From Daphnia pulex (lineage: Eukaryota; Arthropoda; Branchiopoda; Diplostraca; Daphniidae): 64,000 bases of DNA. The stretch covers positions 8,308,001-8,372,000 of the forward strand of contig NC_060024.1 of NCBI RefSeq assembly GCF_021134715.1, in the 5' to 3' direction. Positions 49,641-61,796 of the stretch are shown in pieces. The notes below the pieces were generated by a model. It ran no database searches. It was given only the letters and a program-made list of their open reading frames with translations, and had not been told where the DNA came from. Each line of letters begins with the position of its first letter. Position 1 is the stretch's first letter. Both the position numbers and the translations under genes were made by a program.

Positions 49641-49791
49641 GGCCAGCACTCCAACTGAAATTTCGTCTGGTCCGGCCATCGTTCCAGCACATTCACGTCC
49701 GGTCCGAAAATGCGCCATCAAGGCCAAAGCAGCAGTAAAAAAAATTTTTGAACAGGAGTAGCAGCCGAAGCAGATTCCCGGCCCGGGAGAA

Positions 49792-50100
49792 TGTCGGAAA
49801 ATCTTTCATTTTGCTAATCTTCTTTCTAGCCTCCGGCTATTTACCCTATCGTCTTTTGTTTTCGCCACATTCCTTTCTCATCCCCTTCTTCTCCCCCCCC
49901 CTTAATTGTTCAATTTTCACCCTCGTTTTCGACTTCGAACAGTCGCACAATTCTGAGCTCTCATTTTTAGATTGTACAAACCTAGCGAATTCACCTTAAA
50001 ATACACAACGTAGGACCACATTCTTTAAAGTGTTTTATCTCTTATTTGGAACAAAAGCACATCTCGGAGCCGTGACTCCAAACTCTAGATTTTTACGACA
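49792..50100 (+). repeat. 3' LTR of the BEL/Pao element
   Basis: Colinear with the 5' LTR. It begins TGTCGGAAAATC after a purine-rich tract (CCCGGGAGAA) and ends TTTTTACGACA, followed by the target duplication AAATC at 50101-50105. Confidence 0.9.
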
Positions 50101-50105
50101 AAATC

Positions 50106-51054
50106 AGTGCAAAACTGAGTTGATGCGACCCAAAAAATAAACAACAACAAAAATACGGTTTCCAAAATAAATACCGATAATTTCAAAACGCCATTGGGGA
50201 TTTTCGTTTTTTTTTGTACGTGTGTTACCAACTATGTGACTGATGCACTGATAAACAAATTTTGGGATTAGATGGCCCGTTTATAAGTCTTATAAACAGG
50301 CAGCCATTTATACAGTCTCACTCGTTTATTCAGTATAAAAATAGACCCAAAAATGAAAAAAAAACCGTGAGGCTACTTTAGACGTGATTTGCCAGCCACT
50401 GAAACACGTTGTACCAGAATTTTTTTGCACACACTATTCTTCTAGTGATGCCTTCACATGACAATTTTTTTTAAATCGTGATAGGTACCAATGTACAAAA
50501 CTACACATGAAAAAAGCGGGATCTTACTTTTAACAAAAACAACGATGATTATTTTGACAAAACTTTGGACGGGAAATTTACGCATTCACCCTGGGTTGAT
50601 ATTGTTGTTGTACACATTGTGACAAACTAGAACCACTGCTGAGAAAAATTACCCCATTTCCCAACAGTTTGCGCAACCCGGGAAAAGGTTCGAAGCGAAA
50701 ACATGTTTTCCATCGGTGTGCTGTCTTAAGTAGCCACAATCGACGGTACAAAGGCTAGAAAAGCTATTTACACCATTTAATTTAGTATTTTTTAAATTAT
50801 TACTTTGTACGCCAAAGTGATAAGCTATCGTCCCCATCGATTCCGAAATGTTCCTGATTAGCTCATACATGTTGTTGTAGTCGTGACGTAGGGAAAAAAA
50901 TATTCCGGCAAGTTCTAGAAGGGAACTGGAAACAAACGAAAGAAATGTTTATTATGTGGCTCGACATTCACGCAAACTGGTACCGTCACTTGTAGGATTT
51001 GGGGACTGCTACTGCTGATCAGGGGAAGGACACATTTGTAGAAAGACCCGTTTT
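50106..51054. other. Gene-free region after the retrotransposon
   Basis: No exon is supported. The sequence is AT-rich and the short frames (for example 50649-50870 on the minus strand) have no family signature. Confidence 0.4.
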
Positions 51055-51260
51055 CACTATACTATACTATACTACACTACACCATACACTACACTATATC
51101 AGGAGTCATAAAATTAAAAAAAAAACCCGGTTTCACTACACTATGCTACACTACACTACGCCATACACTACACTATATGGGAGACCAGGCAAGTGTAATC
51201 GGGATTTTACCATACTACACCACACTACACTACGCCATCCACTACCACTACACTACACGG
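51055..51260. repeat. ACTAC/ACTAT tandem tracts in three blocks
   Basis: Three blocks of degenerate CACTATACTA/CACTACACTA pentamer repeats lie at about 51055-51098, 51134-51180 and 51210-51260. Each follows a phrase like CCGGTTTCACTA or GGATTTTACCATA. The blocks repeat at about 75-80-base spacing, so a larger unit has probably been duplicated around a microsatellite. Confidence 0.7.
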
Positions 51261-52050
51261 TGGCTGGTGTAGGAGCATCCCTATGGTAGTTACACATACG
51301 CTCACTAGGTGGCGCCACGGTATTTCCAAGTCAGCCAGGGGTAGTGAGCCAAACGGCGCGTCATAGGGATTAAAAGTTACACTAAGGGCATATAGCTCGA
51401 ACGCCGGCCTAGAAGTTAAGTAGGCCATGGTATATTACTAACTATTTTTGGCATTCACCCTCTACTGGTTCAGTTTCCCGATAGGGATTCTATCGCCAAA
51501 GACCTGTTTCCTGACCCAACCCAACCCACACCAACAGATGGCGTTGTTCCTCTCAGAGAGATAGGAAAGTTGTTTATTTCATTAATATCTTATACGATTT
51601 TTTTCTTAGAGTTAAAAAATTAGGAAATTATGATCATGTTGTGCAAGACAAGGTTTTACATGGAGCCGTCGCATTTAGATTTTTATATTGCGACGAAATC
51701 ATAATTATATACTCGAATTTGTGTTTTCGTGTTTTATTAAACTGCCGTTAGATGGTTCTGACGCATTGCTATAAGGCCGTGCTATATAAACACAGCCTAT
51801 TATCTAGTCAACTCGGTCTTCTGTTTTCCTTTCCATTTGCAGTCTTCATTCGAAAGTAATGGTACTCTTCCATCAACCAGCGGCCATCAATGGTAGAATT
51901 AAGTAATTTCAATACCACATTGGTTAAAGAAAAGGGGAACTGTTCTTGAAGACTGCCTAAGTATTCTCTTTGCTCGCATTTGTTTATAACCACTACAAGT
52001 CTGTTGTTGAATGCTGTTTGATTAATTATCGATAGTGTTTTGTGTTGCAG
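51261..52050. other. Upstream region of the exuperantia copy
   Basis: No supported exon. A splice acceptor ending TTGTGTTGCAG at 52050 lies directly before the putative exuperantia ATG, so a leader exon may lie in this stretch. Confidence 0.4.
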
Positions 52051-53619
52051 ATGCAGAATGAAATTACAGAAATGACTAACAACAGTGAAGAACAACAGAC
52101 CTCATCTTCCTCCGAGGGGACCATCATATAGAGGTGGTAATTCAGCCACCAACAACAGAGGCCAAGGTTGAATGTGATGCTCCCCCCGCTGTGATCACCA
52201 CTCAGCCAGCACAGCCAATGCTTGAATACGATGACAGCATTGCTGTGGTCATGTGGGAAGCCACCGTTACTGGTCGACGCCTCATCGACGAGATGGTCAA
52301 CCTGGGATCAGTCTACGTGGCACAGGAAGAGAAAGCAGAAGGGCACGATTTCAACGAGTACGTCATGGATCATTTTACGTGGCACAGGAAGAGAAAAGCA
52401 GAAGGGCACGATTTCAATGAGTACGTCATGCCGTATGGCAAGCTACCGCTGAATGTAATTCGCAACTACAATCTTCGCATCGTTGACACGGGTCGTTACC
52501 GCATGCTCAAGGAGATCCGCAACAACAGAATGCTCAAGTCCAAGAGCAAGGTGGCCGCCTGCAACGATTTCGCCTCGTGGTTCATCAAGCTCCGAAAAGA
52601 TAATTTCACCGACAAGAAAATTGTCTTAGTCTTCTTTTAACCACGCCACTCCCAAGATCCTTCAGCTCTTCCAGGTATATCGCCATTAAGTTTCTATTTT
52701 TAGACTCGTTTCTAACTTTCAGTTTGTTTTAGGCTTTGGAACGTTACCGTCTTCTTGATGATGTCAACAAGATTTTGCTTGGATGTGTTAATGGCTGGGA
52801 TCTGCTCCGTCAACAGGTAACAACTGAAATAGTAACAAGTGAATTGGTTAGATTTTCTAACGTTTCAATCGAAAACAGGTGCATGATTTGAAGGATGAAC
52901 ATCGCATGGTCCTTAAAGCTTTGGCTGATCATCACCTTGGAGTCGACACACCTTTGGAGAGCGCTGTTCAACGTGCTCAATCTAGCACTTCACAAGATCC
53001 TTCGCAAGGTGCATGGCGGCCGCATCAACACTGGGGTACATAAGGAGAACCTTATCAGTTGCGATCATTTGCTCGAACAAGTCAAGAAGATCAAAGAAGA
53101 ATTGACTAAGGAGGCTCAATGGAGACCTGTATTCGCTGACATGTTTCGTCAAGATATTAAGCCTCGCCGGCGAGCTGGATTCCTCCGCCATATGCTCGTC
53201 GAGTCGGGCATCACCTATGCAGGCCTTACGGAAACATTCAAGGTGAGTTTGTTTTCTTATTTTCAATTCTTAACCGGATAATTGAAATTTCTTTTGCAGG
53301 ACAAAAAGATGACGGTGTGGTCGAGGTCATCAAAGAGAACATCAAAGGCAAGAATGAAGCCGACGTGGAGGAAGTCAGCAAGCTGCTGAATCAACACCTT
53401 GCGCAGCCAGACAAGCCCGTCCGACGCGGTAGCGGCCGTCGAACACCCCGCACTCGTTCCCTTTGCACCGCCACGGACTTGGAGAAGCAGCAGCCTGCGT
53501 CCAAGATCGAGCCCGAGGAAAACAACAACGACCCTGTCAAGATTATGGATTATGGATGTTATTCCCAGCACTCCTGCGGTCCGAAGTTTAAAAAGTCCCT
53601 CTCTCCTCGACCCGCCTGA
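52051..53619 (+). pseudogene. exu: Exuperantia-like gene, frameshifted copy
   Basis: In Drosophila Exuperantia binds and localises bicoid mRNA in the oocyte. Four exon blocks with intact splice sites, 52051-52674, 52733-52816, 52879-53242 and 53300-53619, match it in order. They are TGRRLIDEMVNL, the tract YGKLPLNVIRNYNLRIVDTG with YRMLKEIRNNRMLKSKSK, then ALERYRLLDDVNK, then QWRPVFADMFRQDIKPRRRA, and a basic proline-rich tail. The frame must change at about 52115 (GGGG), 52636 (TTTT), 52980 and 53305 (AAAAA). A 54-base segment encoding the first conserved block is tandemly duplicated (52314-52367 and 52376-52430). Retained introns show it is not a processed copy. Either it is a decayed duplicate, or the assembly has indel errors, since three of the four shifts lie in homopolymers. 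Confidence 0.75.
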
Positions 53620-53986
53620 AATTACTTACTGCCTCCCGCCCCACTTCCCTTTTGTTTTTCACTTAACTTGTCTCGTTTTTGAGAAATTTTGATCTTTTTT
53701 TAAGTTTACAAGTCTTTCAGGAAACAAACTTGATGTCGCTTTTGGTTATGCTTTTCTTTTTACCAGAGATAACCCTTGCAAAATTTATAAATATACCAGT
53801 GAGCTTTTTGGTAATTGTTCTAGTCTTCTACTAAAATCAATCCAGGTTGTATGTGTGCGATGAAATTGTCTCTGCAGTGCCTTTGCAGTGCCTTTCATAC
53901 TTGTGAGTTGATCTCATGGAATGGAATACAAAATACTCTGAGGAAATTTATCGTCTTTTATTTTTTTTTTCTTCTAAAAAAAATTC

Positions 53987-54323
53987 TTATTCTTCATCTC
54001 TTATGCAACTATCGAACATTTCTTTTAAGTCGGGATTCTCTAAGGCGGCGGCGACTCTTTTCTTATCGTTGATTTGTTTATTGACTGGATGGGAATAAAG
54101 TAAAAGAATATTTTATGAAAGCTTTTTTGAACATTTAAATATGGTATTAGGACTTACTCTCTTCTTCTGTGCTGTGTTTACCCTCTGCAATAACTATGTC
54201 CAATTTGATCCTTTCCACCACATTTTTCTGAATCTTGCCTCTCAGGCAGAGACCAATAAGGCTGGCAAGTGAACAATGAGGAACTGTAGGATTGAAATCT
54301 ACTCTAACCAAGTAACCATATTC
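53987..54323 (-). CDS. CIAO2A: CIAO2A-like cytosolic Fe-S assembly factor, 3' exons
   Basis: CIAO2 (FAM96/MIP18) proteins deliver Fe-S clusters to cytosolic and nuclear targets; the A form acts in iron homeostasis. Two exons, 54158-54323 and 53987-54084, join in phase 1 (GT-AG). The conserved core reads [20 protein letters not shown] with the reactive cysteine motif [24 protein letters not shown] and [17 protein letters not shown] follow. LIGLCLR and HSTEEE favour CIAO2A over CIAO2B. The first exons, with the IRDPEKP motif, were not found upstream. The proposed 5' border at 54323 (acceptor TTTGAG) has a poor pyrimidine tract. The gene may therefore be a fragment, or may have a distant first exon. 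Confidence 0.75.
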
Positions 54324-55007
54324 CTCAAATGTTTGTATGATTGTATTTTATATTACAATATATTGGAAATGATTGTATGTATATGGTCAAATTGTTGGAC
54401 CACTCCTATCGGGAAACTCGCGCGCGCAGCAAGGGATCGGATTTTATAAGCTTTCATTGAAATTGAATTTAACTAGGGCTCGCGTTTCAAGCGCTGCCAT
54501 CCCGCTAACGAACTATGTAAGAATTACGGGAAAATTATATCAAAATTTACAAATGATGTTTTGGTATTCTTGTTACAAACCCCCCCAAAATTTTGCGACG
54601 ACTAAATTAGACCTAAGTGTTGTCCTTGAAAAGGTCAGAGGTTGGACTCTAGCCCTGAGTTTGTGTTGGATGTGTTCCCAAAAAATGCGGGGAGTCAATA
54701 AAAATAATCATTTAATTACCGAGAATGTCAGTTCTGGTTCTGTATATTGGTGTGTATTGATTAGGTTAGAATATGTTTCGTTTTAAATTAAAGGAGCGTA
54801 AGAAATATGTATCTAGCGCTTCATCGTAGAGATTTTGATTTTGATTTTATTACATAGTTACACTCATTCCTCCTAGTGCACCGATTCCAGACGTTAAAAT
54901 GAAGAAGAAAATCTACGCACTCAGAGAATTTTATTTAAAATAAATATTTTGTTATTCACATTTATTTTACAAGAAACGGTTAATGTCCCACTAGATTTAG
55001 TATGGGT
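54324..55007. other. Gene-free region
   Basis: No exon is supported. I searched it for the N-terminal exons of the CIAO2A-like gene (IRDPEKP) and found none. The open frame at 54373-54786 on the plus strand looks like chance. Confidence 0.4.
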
Positions 55008-55578
55008 CTATCGAAAGAAATAGAGTTGATTTAAACCGTGAAACATATCCGCCACCAACTGTTTGAAAAACAATACAAGGTGAATGAAGCTTGTTACAAA
55101 AATACTAGTGATTACTTCGCGTGCGTCTATTTTGCGTAAGCCTCTTTGACTTTCTTGATTTTCAATCGGATCGGAAGATATTGGTGTTCCATAATTGAAT
55201 TTCGGTAGCTGTAACTTTGGTTTCCATTTGGATGGACGATATACACCGGAGTAATCGTGTCGGTCGTGTGCAATCGTTCGTTTTTCAAATTCGTCAAACC
55301 GTCTAATCTGCTCGATATTGAATTCTATAATAGTGCTCTGCTCCGATGACTCTACGATGGACACGGTGACTCCTAAGGCTACAAGGATAAGAAGGACTCC
55401 TTGACTGAATAACTATAAATTCGTAACGAAATTAAATTGAGCTTGTGTTGTTGGTATCACCAGTATAATAATCAATTTAAATTATATTTAGTTTTACGAC
55501 AGTAACGTGACCGAATTGCATTAGTTTTACGTGACGAAATTTTATAAGTTTTACCTTCATTATTCCAGGGTGACCCAT
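55008..55578 (-). CDS. Predicted small secreted protein, family unknown
   Basis: Two exons, 55555-55578 (24 nt, MGHPGIMK) and 55008-55412, join in phase 0 by GT-AG and give 142 residues. The first exon has a strong donor (AAG followed by GTAAAA). The join creates a typical signal peptide: a short basic start and the hydrophobic run LFSQGVLLILVALGVTVS. The mature part has a dibasic site (FEKRTIAHD), a Tyr/Pro/Lys-rich middle (YRPSKWKPKLQLPKFNYG) and a hydrophobic segment near the end (VITSIFVTSFIHLVLFF). I recognise no family. The late hydrophobic stretch could be a membrane anchor. The two-exon secretory layout is the main support. Confidence 0.5.
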
Positions 55579-55811
55579 TTTTGAAGTGATGGTGTTATAC
55601 CGGATTAATTTAAAATTAACGAAGTTAAGCTCTGATGAAGTCAAACTCAAGAAGCTCACTGATATGAATACGAGCTAAAAAATACTGACTTATATCAGTT
55701 TTGAAACAATAAAAATACAAAATAAAACCACATAACCAGTCAATCCATCTTGAACATCTTGTCATTGGCATAAGTCACGTGATGGTTTTTTGTATCTAAT
55801 TGCATATGCGG

Positions 55812-55849
55812 TTTACTGCGCTACTAACCCGGGTTAGTAGCGCAGTAAA
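55812..55849. repeat. Perfect 38-bp palindrome
   Basis: Nineteen bases (TTTACTGCGCTACTAACCC) are followed with no spacer by their exact reverse complement. The centre is CCCGGG at 55828-55833. A short direct repeat (AAATATAGGGG) follows at about 55847-55870. Confidence 0.95.
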
Positions 55850-56678
55850 TATAGGGGTAAATATAGGGGCCTCTATATTTCTCTCCAACTCGATTCAATA
55901 TTTCTGGTCAAATTCAGCCGTGTTGCTTTCACACTCAAGAACTTATGTTATCTGTATTTCTTTGTAATTAGTTTCTGATTAAGCTCATGAATTGGATCCA
56001 CTAAAAGAAAATTATAGGGAGGAAAATATAAACCTGGTGAAACACATCTCTAGTTTAACGAATAAAATCCACGCCAGGATGTTAAAAAAACTGAGGCAGA
56101 TTGGATATCTCAATTTGGAGAAAGTAGTGATCCACAATAGAACTGAGAGGCAGGTTCTATATCAATCAAGAATTCATTCGAGTGGATTATACAATTTTGA
56201 TGAAGTAGGCTATCCACGCATTTCAATCGTGTCCACCAGTGTCCACTATGCTTTGAGGTTGAATCATGAATTTTAGAAAGCTGCATCGTCATGGGCACGT
56301 GGCCTGTTTGCTTACTGATGTATACATATTGTGAGCAAAGAAAAAAGAAGACCCGTTCAATATTTCACACGAAGAACATCACCGCATTTGCAATAGGCCA
56401 ATAGCGTCTTTCAGACTGAGTTCAAAGCTTAAACTACAACAACTTTTATATTTTCATGACCGGTATGGTGGGATACGTGTTTATTTGATTATGTACTATT
56501 CTGTTTGTTTTTATCACGAACATCGAAATTAATTGGAATTCGATTTTTCGCCTGCAACCTTGTGCAATATAAAAATTCACTGGACTGCACATAAAAAAAA
56601 AATACTAATTTTTTTTTGTCATGATAGCGGCGATATTATTTTTTGCACTGATTTTCTTCAATCTCTTCCGTGAGTCGA
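55850..56678. other. Region between the palindrome and SQOR; one 94-codon frame
   Basis: A plus-strand frame at 55992-56276 (MDPLKENYREENINLVKHIS...) is 94 codons long with ordinary amino-acid use but no family I recognise. No splice context supports it strongly. The rest is AT-rich 3' flank of SQOR. Confidence 0.3.
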
Positions 56679-59136
<2,458 letters not shown>

Positions 59137-59549
59137 GGTTATTTAAGAGATTACACTTTATTTGTTCTTACTAAATACAATTTAAATGCGTGTAGACTGA
59201 ATGATATGCACACAGTTGTTGAGAAGAATCTGAAAGACTACGATACGATCAGCAAGGCCATTTGTGGCACATAATACTATTTTTTCACGTAATCCCTTCG
59301 TTGTTCTGTTTTGGAACGCCCGCGCCATCTTACGTCGAATAATGAAGTAGATGTTTGAAAAGGGCAATCTTGCAGTTTTTTTGCAAATACAATTTGATTA
59401 ATTTCTGTATTTTAGAATTATAGCATTAACACTTTTAACACAATTATTATATATCTAGAAAAACAAATAAGGGGTCCGTGAGTCTGGGAAAGCAATTTCG
59501 GTTTTCAACTACGGCCTACGGGATTCAACAACAAATACAAAAAGTGATT
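59137..59549. other. Spacer between SQOR and CRYL1
   Basis: About 410 bases between the SQOR start and the CRYL1 stop. It must contain the SQOR promoter and CRYL1 3' end. No coding exon and no clear TATA box are seen. Confidence 0.4.
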
Positions 59550-60989
59550 TTAATCAGTCTTTTTCTTATCGATATTTTGTTTCAGTTGAGCCAATGAAGA
59601 GAGACAATTGTTGCGCCAAGCTCTTTTCTCCTGCAGATTTTCTAACGGCACTTGATCAACCAACTGCTGGTTGACTTTCTGCAGATTGGCTCCCTCGAAA
59701 CGGGTAACGGGGCCCAAAGTTTTGCTCACGTTGAAAATCGTCTCGCCGTAGCGTTCGCAGTAATTCTCCATCCCTTTTGGAATTAGAAAAATGTAGTGAA
59801 AAACAGAAATGATTTCAATAAACAAAAGACCGCCGGCACCTTCAGCATTGAGATGAGCCGTTTCCAACGGTCCCATAAAAGCGTAACGGGGCCCTAATCC
59901 ATGGCTCATGACCGAATCAATGTCAGCGACGTCTAGAATACCTTCCTGGGCCAGATACCAGCATTCGTTCAAGATTGCGTATCTGAAAGTGGCATCGAAT
60001 TGCATATTTTAATTCAATTCCTTTTTAAATAATTCTCAGCGCGTTACTTACTGAATTCTGTTCAATGCAAAACCAGGAATTTCTCTAGAAAGGGAAACAG
60101 GTTTTTGTCCAAGTTCCTCCATTATTTGACGAGCCTTGATGGCAACCTCTGGTGACGTCCACGGTGCGGGTACAAGCTCAACCAACGGTACGTAGAACGG
60201 GGGATTTACCTTAAGAAATTTAGATTTTATTTTTACACATTTCTTGAGGTTTTGAGCTTTCGTGAAATTGAAACAGATAGTAAAATTTAACTTACTGGAT
60301 GAGCTACTATAACATTCTGCCTATTTTTCATGTTTTCAGAAAACAAGGATGGAAGTGTGCAACTGGTTGAACTTGCAATGATGGCACTATCATCAACAAG
60401 CACATCTAACTCAGCAAAAACCTTTTTCTTCAGTTCAAGATTTTCAGGGACACATTCCTGGACATACAATGCTCCTTGCACACATTCTTTTAAAGTCTTG
60501 GTTCCTGTGGATGAACATCAACAAAAGAGTCATGCACTATGCACATTACGTCTAGATAAGAATAGCTAACAAAAAAATGTAATAAGAATGCATATATTTC
60601 CTCACCAGTTATCAATTTCAGCTGCTCAGATGCACTCAAGTTACCCCTTAAAAGTCCAGAGGTAGCCAAAGCTTGCAGCTGTTCTTCAATGTCTTTAATA
60701 GCATTCTCAACAAGTTCTTGTGTTACATCATACAGGTGGACATTATACCCTGCACCAGCAAATAACATTGCCCAGCTACGTCCTATCAATCCACTAAATT
60801 CATAATGAATAAAAAAAGACAAAATTTTAGATAAAAAAAGGTGTGATAATACAGGTGGGTATTACATGCAAGCAGAAAATTATTCAGTTACAGGTTTAAA
60901 AAAAAACAATTAAAGAAAAAATAATAAAAGAAGATGAATTTAAATATCAAACTATACCTCCCGACGATGGCCACTTTTTTACTTGCCAT
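59550..60989 (-). CDS. CRYL1: Lambda-crystallin homologue / L-gulonate 3-dehydrogenase
   Basis: CRYL1 oxidises L-gulonate with NAD+ in the uronate cycle, in the cytosol. Six exons, 60958-60989, 60606-60793, 60296-60504, 60052-60209, 59840-59982 and 59550-59773, give 317 residues; human has 319. The Rossmann start is [19 protein letters not shown], split after codon 10. [40 protein letters not shown] and [20 protein letters not shown] follow. The last intron (59774-59839, 66 nt) is free of stops and a multiple of three. It was removed because the homologue continues directly from NAE to [11 protein letters not shown]. All borders are GT-AG. Family is certain. Confidence 0.94.
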
Positions 60990-61324
60990 GCTAATAATGC
61001 GCAATCACGCAACACAAGTCAAAAGAGAACTTGGAGCACAAACGTAAAAGCGTGAATGAGAACAAGTCGAGCTGTCAAAAGATCAGATAGAGACATACGT
61101 AAAACAAATATTTTGTTTTGAACTGACCTCTCTCGCCATCTGTTAGGGAAATATGTATAATTGATCATTTGTATAATTTAGTACAATTCAAAGAGGAAGA
61201 CAACAACTTAACAGTCCGAAATATTTTTAAGGAACTAAATCCAGTGAAGGATTATGATTCGTAATTGAATTTTACTGAATAATTACAATGACATATCGTT
61301 GCGCATCAAGCCATCACAACGGCT

Positions 61325-61579
61325 TCAGATGTTTTTAGATAAGGCACAAAACGCACAATATAAATATAAGCTGTGATATAAGAAACAGATTTCAGTCTTA
61401 AGTTTCAAACCCTGCTTCTGGTGGCGAATGCCTATACAATCATGCATAAGCCCCGAGAGAATTCGGCAACGAATTTTATTCTTTTTGAAAAGTTGGTCCG
61501 TTATTTCGAATATTCTGTTTCGAATTTCCTTCAGTTTTTGCATATGTTTATTCGTGTATATGTCATCAGCGTAGCGTAA
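61325..61579 (-). other. Possible terminal exon encoding YADDIYTN peptide
   Basis: After a good acceptor (TTGTTTACAG) the frame reads LRYADDIYTNKHMQKLKEIR, then a helical basic stretch, and stops at 61325 after about 84 codons. No upstream exon was identified. The opening YAD-x-I-(Y/F)-TN resembles the start of vertebrate GHRH/PACAP-type hormones, but no such peptide is established in arthropods to my knowledge. The first residues also recall the YADD motif of reverse transcriptases. It may be chance. Confidence 0.2.
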
Positions 61580-61732
61580 CTGTAAACAAATAAATGTTCA
61601 TGAACGTTTCACTTCATCAGATCATTATGATGCAACAAAGGCGACGATCACGACATCAATTTCCGCGCTTCCTTTCAACAGTTACAGAAAATGGTCTTTA
61701 ACCGTTGTTTGAGGCTTCGCGTAGGAAGATTT

Positions 61733-61796
61733 GGTCGTACCGGGAAGCGAACGCGGGACCTCTCGCGTCGCAGGCTAACGCCTATCCCACACGGCC
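61733..61796 (-). other. tRNA-like degenerate sequence
   Basis: Read on the minus strand the stretch begins GGCCGTG, contains GGGATAGGCGTTAGCC and a T-arm-like TCCCGCGTTCGCTTCCCGG, and ends TACGACC. The first and last seven bases pair at most positions. It is about eight bases too short and the B-box has a mismatch. It is therefore more likely a tRNA pseudogene or the head of a tRNA-derived SINE than a working tRNA. Confidence 0.4.

Larger units (their letters stand above)
41690..50100 (+). mobile_element. Degenerate BEL/Pao LTR retrotransposon
   Basis: Two LTRs of about 310 bases, 41690-42001 and 49792-50100, begin TGTCGGAAAATC and end in ACA. They are flanked by the same five bases AAATC (41685-41689 and 50101-50105), a clear target-site duplication. 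A likely primer-binding site (TTTGGTGCCGTAACCAGG) follows the 5' LTR at 42002. The order gag, protease, reverse transcriptase, integrase, and the DUF1759 and DUF5641 signatures, place it in BEL/Pao. The coding part is broken by several stops and frameshifts, lacks an RNase H domain and has a 2-kb insertion at 46113-48162, so it cannot be autonomous. LTR similarity is about 93-95 percent by eye, implying an insertion that is not recent. Confidence 0.9.

Noticed and set aside
54373-54786. 137-codon plus-strand frame
   Set aside because: Contains a poly-C derived stretch, lacks a family signature, and lies in the gap beside the CIAO2A-like exons. I could not support it.
55992-56276. 94-codon plus-strand frame starting MDPLKENYREEN
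   Set aside because: Amino-acid use is plausible, but there is no recognised family, no signal peptide and no splice context. I mention it only in the region note.
61540-61579. YADD motif as evidence for a reverse transcriptase
   Set aside because: No other RT motif is near and the following sequence is a short helical stretch ending in a stop. One four-residue match is not enough.
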